From Geminicoccaceae bacterium (GTDB lineage: Bacteria > Pseudomonadota > Alphaproteobacteria > Geminicoccales > Geminicoccaceae), in the NCBI GenBank assembly GCA_025062095.1, contig JANXAZ010000034.1, positions 1 through 35,586 on the forward strand: DNA of 35,586 nucleotides, read 5' to 3'. The notes beneath the pieces were generated by a model. The model was not told where the DNA came from, did not search any database, and saw only the letters and a list, made by a program, of their open reading frames with translations. The position numbers were made by a program, and so were the translations under genes. Shown here piece after piece: positions 1-9,166 of the stretch (its first letter is position 1; every line of letters begins with the position of its first letter).

Positions 1-118
1 AACGAAGTCGCGGCAGCCTCTGCACGGGTCGCGCGAGGTCGCCATCCGATCGCGTGCGGTGGTTGCCGAAGGCGCTCGCGCGCGGTTGAAGTGTCCGGCC
101 CGCGATCGGATCCCCTCC

Positions 119-3100
119 ATGCCGCACGCCGATTTCGTCCATCTGCGCGTCCGCTCCGCTTATTCGCTGCTCGAGAGCACGGTTCGTCTCAAAGACCTCG
201 TCGCCCGCTGCCGCGCCGAGGCGATGCCGGCGGTGGCGGTGACCGACAGCGCCAATCTCTTCGGGGCCATGCAGTTCTGCGAGGCGGCCAAGAAGGCCGG
301 GGTGCAGCCGATCCTCGGCTGCGCCCTGCCGCTCGCCCGGACCGGATCCGCCGCCCGCGGCCCCGGCCGCGCCGATCCCGAGCCTCTGGTCTTGCTCGTC
401 AAGGACGAAACCGGCTGGCGCAACCTCGTCTGGCTCGTCTCCAGCGCGCATCTCGATGCCGCCGACGGCCGCCCCGAAGTCGACCTCGCCCGCCTCGAGG
501 GGCGCACGGAGGGGCTCCTCGCCCTCACGGGCGGGCCCGAGGGTCCGATCGGGGCGGCGCTCGCCCGCGGCGACCGGCGCGAGGCGGAACGGCTCCTCGA
601 CGAGCTCGCGCGGCTGTTCCCCGGGCGGCTCTACGTCGAGCTCCAGCGCCACGGCCTCGCCGAGGAAGAGCGGATCGAAGAGGCGCTCCTCGAGCTCGCG
701 TTCGCCTTCGATCTGCCGCTCGTGGCCACCAACGACGTGCGCTTTCTCGACGCCCGCGACCATCCCGCGCACGAGGTCCTGCTCGCCATCGCCGCCGGCT
801 GCACGATCCGCGAGGAGGACCGGCCGCGCGCGACCCTCGAGCACCGCTTCAAGACCGCGGCCGAGATGCGCGCGCTGTTCGCCGATCTCCCCGAGGCTTG
901 CGACAACACGCTGGTGATCGCGCAGCGCTGCGCTTTCATGGCGCCCGAGCGCCCGCCCATTCTCCCCTCCTTCGCCGAGGACGAGGCGGCGGAGCTGCGC
1001 CGGCTCGCCGCCGAGGGGCTCGAGCGCCGGCTCGCCCAGAGCGTCTTTTCGCCCGCCGACGACGAAGCCGCGCGCGAGGCCAAGGCGCGTCCCTATCGCG
1101 AGCGCCTGGCCTACGAGTGCGACGTCATCGTGCAGATGAAGTTCCCGGGCTATTTCTTGATCGTCTCGGACTTCATCCGCTGGGCGAAGGCGCGGGGCAT
1201 CCCGGTCGGTCCCGGACGCGGCAGCGGTGCCGGCTCGCTCGTCGCCTGGGCGCTCGAGATCACCGAGCTCGATCCCTTGCGCTTCGGGCTCCTCTTCGAG
1301 CGCTTCTTGAACCCCGAGCGGGTCTCCATGCCCGACTTCGACATCGACTTCTGCGAGGAGCGCCGCGACGAGGTCATCGCCTACGTGCGCGAGCGCTACG
1401 GCGCCGACCGCGTGGCCCACATCATCACCTTCGGGACGCTGCAGGCCCGTGCCGCCCTGCGCGACGTGGGGCGCGCGCTCGGCCTGCCCTTGGGGCTCGT
1501 CGATCGCATCTGCAAGCTCGTCCCCGTCAACCCCGCCAATCCGATCAGCCTCGCCCAGGCCCTCGAGCTCGAACCCCGCCTCGCGCAGGCGATGAACGAT
1601 CCGCAGGTCGCGCGCATGGTCGAGATCGCCCTTTCCCTCGAGGGCCTCCCGCGGCACGCGAGCACCCACGCCGCGGGCGTGGTCATCGGCGATCGGCCGT
1701 TGGTCGAGCTCGTGCCGCTCTATCGCGATCCGCGCGCCGCTATGCCCGCGACCCAGTTCAACATGAAGGACGTCGAGAAGGCCGGGCTCGTGAAGTTCGA
1801 CTTCCTGGGCCTTTCCACCTTGACCCTTCTCGCCCGCGCCGAGCGCATGGTCTCCGAATCCCTCGGCCGCCCCTTCTCCTTGCGCACCCTCTCCCTCGAC
1901 GACCGCGCCACGTACGAGCTCCTCGGTCGCGGCGAGACCTTGGGCGTGTTCCAGCTCGAATCGGGGGGCATGCGCGACGCTTTGCGCAAGCTCAAGCCCG
2001 ACCGGTTCGAGGACATCGTGGCGATGAACGCGCTCTACCGGCCCGGCCCGATGGCCAACATCCCCCGCTACATCGCGGTCAAGCACGGCGTCGAGAAACC
2101 GGATTACCTGCATCCTTCGCTCGAGCCGATCCTCGCCGAGACCAACGGGGTGATCGTCTACCAAGAGCAGGTCATGGAGATCGCCAGACGTCTGGCCGGC
2201 TACACCCTGGGCGGTGCGGATCTCTTGCGCCGCGCCATGGGCAAGAAGATCAAGGCGGAGATGGACGCCCAGCGCTCGGTTTTCGTCGAAGGCGCGAAAC
2301 GAAACGGCATCGCCCCCGAGCTCGCCGAATCCATCTTCGAGGCCGTCGCCCGCTTCGCCTCTTACGGCTTCAACAAGAGCCACGCCGTAGCCTATGCCCT
2401 TTTGGCCTACTACACGGCTTATCTGAAAGCCAACTTCCCGGCCGAGTTCTACGCCTCGGCGATGACCACGGAGATCGCGGCACAAGAGAAGCTCGCCGCC
2501 TTCCGCGCCGAGCTGCTCGGCCGCGGCCTGTCGCTCCTTCCGCCCGACGTCAACCGCTCCGACGTCCTCTTCACGGTCGAACGTCGCGACGGGCTGCGCG
2601 CCGTCCGTTTCGCCCTCGCCGCCGTCAAGGGCGTGGGCGAGCAGGCGATGCGCGCGCTCGTCGAGGAGCGCGCGCGCCGCGGTCCGTTCCGGGATCTCTT
2701 CGATCTCGTCGACCGGGTCGGGACCCGGGTGCTCAACCGCCGGATCCTCGAAGCCCTCGTCCAGGCCGGCGCCCTCGACGGGCTCGAGCCCAACCGCAGG
2801 CGCTTGTTCGAAGCGATCGAGCCCGCCCTGCGCTGGGCGCAGGCGGCGGCGCAGGCGCGCGAGTCCGGCCAGGCCTCGCTGTTCGGCGCGGCACAAGCCC
2901 TCGTCCCCCCGCCCCCGCCGCTGCCCGAACTCCCCGACTGGCCGGTGCTCGAGCGCCTGCAGCGCGAGTTCCAGGTCCTGGGCTTTTATCTTTCCGCCCA
3001 TCCCCTCGACGCCTTCCGCGGCGCCCTCGATCGGCTGGGCGTGGTGCCTTCGGCGGCGCTCGCGGAGCTCCTGGCCGAGGGCGGGCGCCGGCGGGTCCTG

Positions 3101-3577
3101 CTCGCGGGCGTGCCGCTTTCCCGCCAGGAGCGGGCGAGCGAACGGGGGCGCTGGGCCTTCGCCCAGTTCTCCGACGCCTCCGGTCGCTTCGAGGCGACGC
3201 TCTTTTCCGAGGTCCTCGCGAGCGCGCGCGAGCTTCTGGACGCGCACGCGCCGGTGCTCGTCGAGGCCGAGGCCCGGCTCGAGGACGGTTCCTTGCGGAT
3301 CACCGCCCACCGCATCGAGCCGCTCGAGGAGCGGCTCGCGCAAGAGCCCCAGGGCCTCGTCGAGATCCGTCTCGCCCGCGCGCAGGCCGCGCTGCCCTTG
3401 CGCGAGCTTCTCGCCCGAGGCGAGAAGGGTGCGCGGGTGCGCCTGGTCGTACCCGCCGGCCCCGCGGAGGAGGTGGTCCTGGCGCTGCCGGCGAGCTGGG
3501 TCCTGCCCTGGGCGCGGCGGCCCGATGTCGCGCGGCTGCCGGGGGTGCGCGAGATCCGCGAGCTCGTGCTCCACTGA
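119..3577 (+). CDS. dnaE: DNA polymerase III alpha subunit
   Basis: Catalytic alpha subunit of the replicative DNA polymerase III holoenzyme. The 1152-residue product has family-typical length and order: an N-terminal PHP domain (FVHLRVRSAYSLLES near residue 6), the polymerase palm with PDFDIDF at about 405-411 and KFDFLGL at about 559-565 carrying the three catalytic aspartates, the LYRPGPM segment, a helix-hairpin-helix region, a beta-clamp-binding motif QASLFG at about 918-923, and a C-terminal OB fold around 1005-1050. I chose the ATG at 119 because homology begins directly after it; an in-frame GTG at 59 would add 20 unconserved residues. Neither start has a clear Shine-Dalgarno. The gene is convergent with mlaF, 39 bp away. 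Positions 1-118 show no gene and no convincing promoter. Confidence 0.97.
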   Translation: MPHADFVHLRVRSAYSLLESTVRLKDLVARCRAEAMPAVAVTDSANLFGAMQFCEAAKKAGVQPILGCALPLARTGSAARGPGRADPEPLVLLVKDETGWRNLVWLVSSAHLDAADGRPEVDLARLEGRTEGLLALTGGPEGPIGAALARGDRREAERLLDELARLFPGRLYVELQRHGLAEEERIEEALLELAFAFDLPLVATNDVRFLDARDHPAHEVLLAIAAGCTIREEDRPRATLEHRFKTAAEMRALFADLPEACDNTLVIAQRCAFMAPERPPILPSFAEDEAAELRRLAAEGLERRLAQSVFSPADDEAAREAKARPYRERLAYECDVIVQMKFPGYFLIVSDFIRWAKARGIPVGPGRGSGAGSLVAWALEITELDPLRFGLLFERFLNPERVSMPDFDIDFCEERRDEVIAYVRERYGADRVAHIITFGTLQARAALRDVGRALGLPLGLVDRICKLVPVNPANPISLAQALELEPRLAQAMNDPQVARMVEIALSLEGLPRHASTHAAGVVIGDRPLVELVPLYRDPRAAMPATQFNMKDVEKAGLVKFDFLGLSTLTLLARAERMVSESLGRPFSLRTLSLDDRATYELLGRGETLGVFQLESGGMRDALRKLKPDRFEDIVAMNALYRPGPMANIPRYIAVKHGVEKPDYLHPSLEPILAETNGVIVYQEQVMEIARRLAGYTLGGADLLRRAMGKKIKAEMDAQRSVFVEGAKRNGIAPELAESIFEAVARFASYGFNKSHAVAYALLAYYTAYLKANFPAEFYASAMTTEIAAQEKLAAFRAELLGRGLSLLPPDVNRSDVLFTVERRDGLRAVRFALAAVKGVGEQAMRALVEERARRGPFRDLFDLVDRVGTRVLNRRILEALVQAGALDGLEPNRRRLFEAIEPALRWAQAAAQARESGQASLFGAAQALVPPPPPLPELPDWPVLERLQREFQVLGFYLSAHPLDAFRGALDRLGVVPSAALAELLAEGGRRRVLLAGVPLSRQERASERGRWAFAQFSDASGRFEATLFSEVLASARELLDAHAPVLVEAEARLEDGSLRITAHRIEPLEERLAQEPQGLVEIRLARAQAALPLRELLARGEKGARVRLVVPAGPAEEVVLALPASWVLPWARRPDVARLPGVREIRELVLH

Positions 3578-3616
3578 AAAGACGGGGCGGTGGTCGAATC
3601 GGTACCCCGGGCCCGC

Positions 3617-4396
3617 TCAGACGCCCACCTTGATCGGGCCCGTGGCCCGGCCGTGGACGAACTGATCGACGTAGGGATCGCCGCTGTCGTCCAGCCGCTC
3701 CACCGGTCCTTCCCAGATGATCCGGCCCTCGTAGAGCATGGCCACGCGATCGGCGATCTTGCGCACGCTCGCCATGTCGTGGGTGATCGAAAGCGCGGTC
3801 GCGCCGAGCTCGGAGACGAGCGTGCGGATGAGCTCGTTGATGACGTCGGCCATGATCGGGTCGAGGCCGGTGGTGGGCTCGTCGAAGAAGAGGATCTCGG
3901 GCTCGGCGGCGATCGCGCGGGCGAGGCCCACGCGCTTCTGCATCCCGCCCGACAGCTCGGCCGGATAGAGATCGGCCGCCTCGGGCCCGAGGCCGACGCG
4001 CGCGAGGGTGGCGATCGCCCGCTCGCGCGCGCGCTTGCGGTCCACGAGCCGGCGGGCGAGCAGGCCGAAGGCCACGTTCTCCCACACCGGCAGGCTGTCG
4101 AAGAGCGCCGCCCCCTGGAAGAGCATGCCCACCTTGCGCCGCGCCGCCTCGAGCGTGGCGCGCGAGGCGCCCACGAGTTCGGTGCCGTCGATGCGGATCG
4201 AGCCGGCATCGGGCTTGAGCAGGCCCAAGATGCATTTGATGAGCACGCTCTTGCCGCTGCCCGAACCGCCGATGACCACGAGCGAGCGGCCCTCGGGCAC
4301 GTCGAGATCGAGGCCCCGGAGCACCGGCTTCGGGCCGAAGCGCTTCTCGAGCCCGCGGATGCGGATCTTGGGCGGAGCGGGCGGACGCGGGCTCAC
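3617..4396 (-). CDS. mlaF: Lipid-transport ABC transporter ATP-binding protein (MlaF/Ttg2A type)
   Basis: Cytoplasmic ATPase of a Mla-type transporter that moves phospholipid between the outer and inner membranes. The 259-residue protein has Walker A GGSGSGKS (43-50), the ABC signature LSGGMQ (148-153), Walker B ILFFDE (168-173), the D-loop GLDP and the switch histidine in SITHD. The signature variant with MQKRVGLARA is characteristic of the MlaF/MCE-linked ATPases. The start is GTG. It lies 42 bp downstream of mlaE on the same strand and closes the dnaB-alr-mlaE-mlaF operon. The usual next gene mlaD (the MCE substrate-binding protein) is absent: the following gene is dnaE on the opposite strand, so MlaD must be encoded elsewhere. 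Confidence 0.93.
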   Translation of the reverse strand: MSPRPPAPPKIRIRGLEKRFGPKPVLRGLDLDVPEGRSLVVIGGSGSGKSVLIKCILGLLKPDAGSIRIDGTELVGASRATLEAARRKVGMLFQGAALFDSLPVWENVAFGLLARRLVDRKRARERAIATLARVGLGPEAADLYPAELSGGMQKRVGLARAIAAEPEILFFDEPTTGLDPIMADVINELIRTLVSELGATALSITHDMASVRKIADRVAMLYEGRIIWEGPVERLDDSGDPYVDQFVHGRATGPIKVGV

Positions 4397-4438
4397 GGGC
4401 TCGCCTTTTTCCGCTCCGTCCTGCGCGCGCGGGCGCGC

Positions 4439-5212
4439 TCAGCGGGAAAAGAAGAGCTCGGTGACGACATAGTTGGCGACCAGGATGAGGATCGAAGCGG
4501 AGACCACGGCGCGGGTGGTGGCGGCGCCCACCCCTTGGGCGCCCCCGCGCGATCGATAGCCCTGATAACAGCCCATGAGCGCGACGATGAAGCCGAAGAC
4601 CGCGGCCTTGACGAGGCCCGAGACCACGTCCTCGGTCTCGAGATGCTCGAAGCTGCGGTTGACGAACTCGATCGGCCCGAAGCCGAGCTTGTAGACCGAG
4701 ACGAGCCAGCCGCCCATGACCCCGATCACGTCGGCGACGAGCACGAGCAGGGGCAGCATGAGGGTGGCGGCGAGAAGACGCGGGAAGACGAGGTAGCGCA
4801 AGGGGTCGGTGGCGAGCGTGGACAGCGCGTCGATCTGCTCGGTCACCCGCATCGTGCCGAGCTCGGCGGCGATCGCCGCCCCCACCCGGCCGGCGACCAT
4901 GAGCCCGGCGAGCACGGGGCCGAGCTCGCGGGTCATGGAGAGGACGACGATGGTGGGGATCGCCTCTTGGGCCTCGAAGCGGGCGAAACCGGTGTAGCTC
5001 TGCAGAGCCAGGACCATGCCGGTGAAGATCGCGGTCAGGCCGACCACGGGCAGGGAGAAATAGCCCATCTCGAGCATCTGGCGGCCGAGCTGGCGCCAAT
5101 AGAGGCGTCCGCTCAGCCCCGAGGCGAGGGCTTGCAGGGCGAAGGCGACCACCGCGCCGGTGGCGGCGAGAAAGAGGAGCGTCGCCCGGCCGATCGCGGC
5201 GAGCGGGTTCAA
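4439..5212 (-). CDS. mlaE: Lipid-transport ABC transporter permease (MlaE type)
   Basis: Inner-membrane permease partner of the adjacent MlaF. The 257-residue product has the MlaE-family layout: an N-terminal amphipathic stretch, several hydrophobic segments (around 10-30, 45-70, 90-115, 140-170, 190-215 and 230-250) and the conserved cytoplasmic region TRELGPVLAGLMVAGRVGA followed by MRVTEQIDAL, both hallmarks of the family. The start is most likely TTG at 5212-5210, inside an ATTGA overlap with the alr stop; no ATG or GTG is suitably placed and homology begins within a few residues. This suggests translational coupling to alr. Confidence 0.93.
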   Translation of the reverse strand: MNPLAAIGRATLLFLAATGAVVAFALQALASGLSGRLYWRQLGRQMLEMGYFSLPVVGLTAIFTGMVLALQSYTGFARFEAQEAIPTIVVLSMTRELGPVLAGLMVAGRVGAAIAAELGTMRVTEQIDALSTLATDPLRYLVFPRLLAATLMLPLLVLVADVIGVMGGWLVSVYKLGFGPIEFVNRSFEHLETEDVVSGLVKAAVFGFIVALMGCYQGYRSRGGAQGVGAATTRAVVSASILILVANYVVTELFFSR

Positions 5213-6309
5213 TGCGCCTCTCCCCCGCGATAGCACCGCTCGAAGCGGCGGCCCAGCCGGGTCAGGATCTCGTAGCCGATGGTGCCGGCCGCGGCGGCGA
5301 GGGCGTCGGCGTCGAAGGCCGGGCCCAAGAGCTCCACCGGCGTGCCCGGCGCGACGGCCGAGGCGGCGATCCCGCTCACGTCCAGAGTGAGAAGGTCCAT
5401 CGAGACGCGACCCACCACAGGGACTTCGTCCTGCCTGATGCGGGCCTTGGCGCGCCCGCCCGCGGCCCGCGGATAACCGTCCGCGTAGCCCACGGGAACC
5501 ACCGCGATGCGCATGCCCGGTCGGGTGGGGAATTCCGCTCCGTAGCCCACGCTTCCCGCCTCGCGCACCTCGTGCACGCGCAGCACGGGCGCGATCAGCC
5601 GCACCACCGGGCGCATCGGATTGGGTCGTCCGGGGGTGGGATTGAGGCCGAAGAGCGCCGCTCCCGGTCGGACGAGATCGAAGTGGTACGCCGGCCCCAG
5701 GAAGATGCCGGAAGAGGCGGCCAGACTCGCGCGGGCGCGCGGGAAGAGCGCGCGCGCCGCCACGAGCCGCGCGCGCTGGCGCCGGTTGAGGGGATGCTCG
5801 GGCTCGTCGGCACAGGCGAGATGGCTCGCGAGCAGGCCCACGCAGGCGCGCTCGGCGGCCCCGAGCTCTGCGAGCTCGGCCGCGTCCGATCCCAGCCGGG
5901 TGAGCCCCGTATCGAGCAGGAGCGCCGCCTCCTCGGCGGTCTCGGCGGCGCGGCAGGCGGCGCGCCAGGCGCGCAGCTCGGCCGCCGAGCCGAGCACCGG
6001 GGCGAGCCGCGCCTCGAGGAAGAAGGCGGGCGGGCGCAGAGCGAGCCCGTCGAGGACGAGGATGCGCACCGCGGGCAGAAGCGCCCGCAGTTCCGCGCCC
6101 TCTTCCGGCCGGGCGACGAAGAAGGTGCGGCAGCCGGCGCGCGCGAGCGCCCGCGCCACGGGGGCGAGGCCGAGACCGTAGGCGTCGGCCTTGACCACCG
6201 CGGCGCATTCGGCCGGCGCGACCATCCGGGCGAGGCTGCGCCAGTTGGCGACGATCGCCTCGAGATCGATCTCGAGACGGGGCTTCGCGAGCCGTGCGTC
6301 TTCCCTCAA
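5209..6309 (-). CDS. alr: Alanine racemase
   Basis: PLP-dependent interconversion of L- and D-alanine, supplying D-alanine for peptidoglycan. The 366-residue enzyme has the PLP lysine in AVVKADAYGLG (Lys40), the N-terminal TIM barrel and the C-terminal beta domain with the second catalytic tyrosine in GSVGYGAEFPT. The RVSMDLLTLDV segment is also typical. The likely start is TTG at 6309-6307, overlapping the dnaB stop as ATTGA, the same arrangement as alr/mlaE; frame and homology leave no ATG/GTG alternative near the N-terminus. dnaB followed by alr is a familiar alphaproteobacterial order. Confidence 0.95.
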   Translation of the reverse strand: MREDARLAKPRLEIDLEAIVANWRSLARMVAPAECAAVVKADAYGLGLAPVARALARAGCRTFFVARPEEGAELRALLPAVRILVLDGLALRPPAFFLEARLAPVLGSAAELRAWRAACRAAETAEEAALLLDTGLTRLGSDAAELAELGAAERACVGLLASHLACADEPEHPLNRRQRARLVAARALFPRARASLAASSGIFLGPAYHFDLVRPGAALFGLNPTPGRPNPMRPVVRLIAPVLRVHEVREAGSVGYGAEFPTRPGMRIAVVPVGYADGYPRAAGGRAKARIRQDEVPVVGRVSMDLLTLDVSGIAASAVAPGTPVELLGPAFDADALAAAAGTIGYEILTRLGRRFERCYRGGEAH

Positions 6310-7823
6310 TAATAGCCTTCCAAATACGTGTCCGATTCGAGATTGCGGAAGCGGCCGAAGGCCGCGTCGAACTGCAAGAACACGTTGCCGATCGGACCGT
6401 TGCGTTGTTTGGCGATGATGATCTCGGCCTTGTTGTGGACTTTTTCGCAACGCTGCACCCATTCCTGGTAGCGCTGCTGGAACTTTTCCGCGCTTTCGCC
6501 TTCGCGCTGAGTGGGAACGGCACGCGAAAGATAGTATTCTTCGCGGAAGACGAACATGACGACGTCGGCGTCCTGCTCGATCGAGCCGGATTCGCGCAGA
6601 TCCGACAGCATCGGGCGCTTGTCGTCGCGGCTCTCGACCGCCCGCGACAATTGCGAGAGCGCGAGCACCGGCACCTCGAGTTCTTTGGCGAGGGCCTTGA
6701 GCCCCTGGGTGATCTCCGACACCTCCTGCACCCGGTTGCCGGGACCGTAGGAACCCGTGCCGCGCAACAGCTGCAGATAGTCGACGACGACGAGCGAAAG
6801 CCCGTGCGTGCGCTTGAGCCGCCGCGCCCGGGTCCGCAGGCTCGCCACCGACAGCGCCGGGGTGTCGTCGATGAACAGGCTCATCTCGGCGAGCTTCTGG
6901 CTCGCGCGCACGAGCCGCGGCCAGTCCTCGGCGCCGAGTTGGCCGCGGCGCAGCTCGTCGGAGGGGATCCGGGCTTCCGCCGAGAGCAGGCGCAGCGCGA
7001 GCTGCTCGGCCGACATCTCGAGGGAGAACAGCCCCACGACGTGGTGGGTGGGCCCGCCGGGGCGGCGCTGCTCGGGCGGCAGGGGCGTGGAGGCGGCATT
7101 AGCGGCGATCGTCAGCCCGAGCGCCGTCTTGCCCATGCTCGGCCGGCCGGCGAGCACGATGAGATCGGAGGGCTGCAGGCCGCCGAGCTTCTGGTCGAGC
7201 GCCTCGAGCCGGGTGGGCACGCCGGTGACCCGACCCGCCTTGTGGTAGGCGCTCTCGACGTGCCGGATCGCGGCCGCGAGCACGCTCGGGAAGGGGCGGA
7301 AGCTCTTGCCCGTGCGCCCCGTCTCGGCGAGCGCGAAGAGCTCTTGCTCGGCCTGCTCGATCTGCTCGCGGGCGCTGCGGGGCTCGGCGGGGTCGAAGGC
7401 GCGGTTGACCACGTCCTCGCCCACGCGGATGAGCCTGCGGCGGAGCGCGAGGTCGTGGACGACGCGGGCGTAGTGCACGACGTCGACGACGGTCTCGGCG
7501 GCGGCGGCGAGCCGGGCGAGGTAGCGGGCGCCGTCGAGTTCCTTGAGCGCCGGATCGCTGTCGAAGAGGTGGAACAGGGTCTTGTGATCGGCGATCCGGC
7601 CTTCCGCGATCCACTGCGCGCAGGCGGCGAAGATCCTCTGGTGGACGGGCTCGTAGAAGTCCTCGGCGGAGAGGAAGTCCTCGACCCGGTTGTAGGCCTC
7701 GTTGTTGACGAGGATCGCCCCGAGCACGGTCTGCTCGGCCTCGAGGTTGAAGGGCTGGACGCGCACGGGGGGATCGGTGGCCGGTCCCCAGGCCGGCTTG
7801 CGCAGGGTCTCGGTGGTCGTCAT
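6306..7823 (-). CDS. dnaB: Replicative DNA helicase
   Basis: Hexameric 5'-3' helicase that opens the replication fork. The 505-residue protein has the N-terminal helical domain (about 25-130), a linker, and a RecA-like C-terminal motor with Walker A GRPSMGKT (226-233), Walker B VVVDYLQLL, and the conserved LSQLSRAVE and LRESGSIEQDAD segments. No intein interrupts it. It starts at ATG 7823. The 126 bp between it and the upstream same-strand DUF2336 gene (7824-7949) contain a CCCGGG-N6-CCCGGG repeat and a run of six T on the coding strand just before the ATG; no clear Shine-Dalgarno or promoter is seen there. It heads the dnaB-alr-mlaE-mlaF operon. Confidence 0.97.
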   Translation of the reverse strand: MTTTETLRKPAWGPATDPPVRVQPFNLEAEQTVLGAILVNNEAYNRVEDFLSAEDFYEPVHQRIFAACAQWIAEGRIADHKTLFHLFDSDPALKELDGARYLARLAAAAETVVDVVHYARVVHDLALRRRLIRVGEDVVNRAFDPAEPRSAREQIEQAEQELFALAETGRTGKSFRPFPSVLAAAIRHVESAYHKAGRVTGVPTRLEALDQKLGGLQPSDLIVLAGRPSMGKTALGLTIAANAASTPLPPEQRRPGGPTHHVVGLFSLEMSAEQLALRLLSAEARIPSDELRRGQLGAEDWPRLVRASQKLAEMSLFIDDTPALSVASLRTRARRLKRTHGLSLVVVDYLQLLRGTGSYGPGNRVQEVSEITQGLKALAKELEVPVLALSQLSRAVESRDDKRPMLSDLRESGSIEQDADVVMFVFREEYYLSRAVPTQREGESAEKFQQRYQEWVQRCEKVHNKAEIIIAKQRNGPIGNVFLQFDAAFGRFRNLESDTYLEGYY

Positions 7824-7949
7824 GAAAAAAGCTTAGCAGCCCGGGAGGCGGCCCGGGAGGGCTCGGGCGGGCCGCGGCTGTGGGCGATCGCGCGGAAGTC
7901 GTGGGCGAAGGCGGGGACGAGCCGGGGAAAGTCCGGTGGAAACCGCGGC

Positions 7950-9113
7950 TCAAACGGCGAGCAAGAGAGCGAGCCGGTCGCGATCGGCGGCGAGCTTCTG
8001 ATACTGCTCGGCGAGGAAGCGCACGGTCGCGGGTCCGTAATCGCTGCGCGCCGGCCGGCCCTCGACCGCCGCTTCGGCGAGCTCGAGGGCCATGCGCACG
8101 AGCAGATAATGGGGGAAGGGAAAGCCGGCCTTGAGGCAGACGGCGGCCAGCCGGCGGCGGTCGGCGTCGTAGAGGAGGCGGCGGACCCGCCCGAGCGGCT
8201 CGCCCGCGTGCAGCGCCACCCCGATTTCGAAGCCGGCGACGTCGCCTTCGCGCAACATCGCGAGAAGCGCCTCGTGGTCGAGCTCTCCCGCCCGCCAACG
8301 CTCGGCCAGGGCCTGCTCGCGGCCCCGCGGCCCGTGCTCGCGGGCGAGGAGGTCGATCGTCGAGCGCTCGCGGGCGGCGCGGACGATCGCCCGGGCGGTC
8401 GCGAGCGGCAGGCGCATGTTCTCGACGAGCTCCCATTCGAGCCGCTCGGCCACCAGCCGGACGAGCTTCTCGATCAGCTCGAAGGGGAGCTCGGGGCGGC
8501 GCACGAGGCGGTCGCGCACCGTGCGGTCGCGGCCGTGCTCGGCGAGGACGCGCTCGAGCGCGGCGCGCGACAGCTGCGCGCCGGGATTGCCCACGAGCTT
8601 GGCGGCGACCGGCGTCTCCCCGCGATCGAGCAGCGCCGCGCAGACGACTTCGGAGAGCCGGCTGCGCCCCGCCACCGCGAGCGCGTACTGCATGGCGTTG
8701 GTCTGAACGATCGCGACGAGCTCCTCGTCGGAGAGCAACGGGCTCTTCTCGAGCACCGGCTCGGCCACCTCGATCTCGTCGCGGGCGAGCCGGCGCACCA
8801 CCCAGGACGGGACGTCCTCGCGATCGGCGACCGCCTCGGCGAGGGCCTTGCGGACTTCGACGGCGACGTCCTTGACGAGCAGAGCGAGCACCGCCTCGAC
8901 CAGGGCCCGCTCGCGCGGCTCGGTGAAGCTCTGCAACCCGCGGCCGAGCTTGCGCGCGATCCGGGCGCGCTCTTCGGGCGAGCGGTGGGCGGCGAGGCGG
9001 GCGACGTCGGCCGCCCCGAGCGGTTCTTCGGTCACGGGTGCGGGGGCGCGGGCGAGAAGCGCCTCGCGCCGCCGACCACCGCTCGCCGCCGCCTGCGCAT
9101 CCTCCGGGCGCAT
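7950..9113 (-). CDS. DUF2336 domain-containing protein
   Basis: A 387-residue, mostly helical, HEAT-repeat-like protein of the DUF2336 family, which is largely restricted to Alphaproteobacteria and has no firmly assigned biochemical role. Visible features are repeated helical units with SPEERARIARKLG, VRKALAEAVADREDVP and SPLLSDEELVAIV, the last being typical of DUF2336, and a charged C-terminal helix. It is likely cytoplasmic: there is no signal peptide and no membrane segment. I chose the ATG at 9113 because upstream sequence is low-complexity and overlaps the mmcB leader on the other strand. Together with mmcB it forms a divergent pair separated by 53 bp. The function is not inferred. Confidence 0.85.
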   Translation of the reverse strand: MRPEDAQAAASGGRRREALLARAPAPVTEEPLGAADVARLAAHRSPEERARIARKLGRGLQSFTEPRERALVEAVLALLVKDVAVEVRKALAEAVADREDVPSWVVRRLARDEIEVAEPVLEKSPLLSDEELVAIVQTNAMQYALAVAGRSRLSEVVCAALLDRGETPVAAKLVGNPGAQLSRAALERVLAEHGRDRTVRDRLVRRPELPFELIEKLVRLVAERLEWELVENMRLPLATARAIVRAARERSTIDLLAREHGPRGREQALAERWRAGELDHEALLAMLREGDVAGFEIGVALHAGEPLGRVRRLLYDADRRRLAAVCLKAGFPFPHYLLVRMALELAEAAVEGRPARSDYGPATVRFLAEQYQKLAADRDRLALLLAV

Positions 9114-9166
9114 GTTCGCTCCACCGCCGCTCGCGCCGGTCCACCGACCCGCCGGCCTCCCCGAGC

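Noticed and set aside
3577-3609. Terminator-like CGGGG/CCCCG hairpin with TCTTTT on the minus strand after mlaF
   Set aside because: The stem is only 5 bp around a 17-nt loop; too weak to call.
3590-5233. Long plus-strand reading frame opposite mlaF and mlaE
   Set aside because: Antisense shadow of well-supported genes caused by very high GC; it encodes no recognisable motif. Many similar frames across the window were rejected for the same reason.
7825-7858. CCCGGG-N6-CCCGGG repeat and T6 run before dnaB as an intrinsic terminator of the DUF2336 gene
   Set aside because: The T run is about 10 nt away from the short stem and abuts the dnaB start; not a standard terminator.
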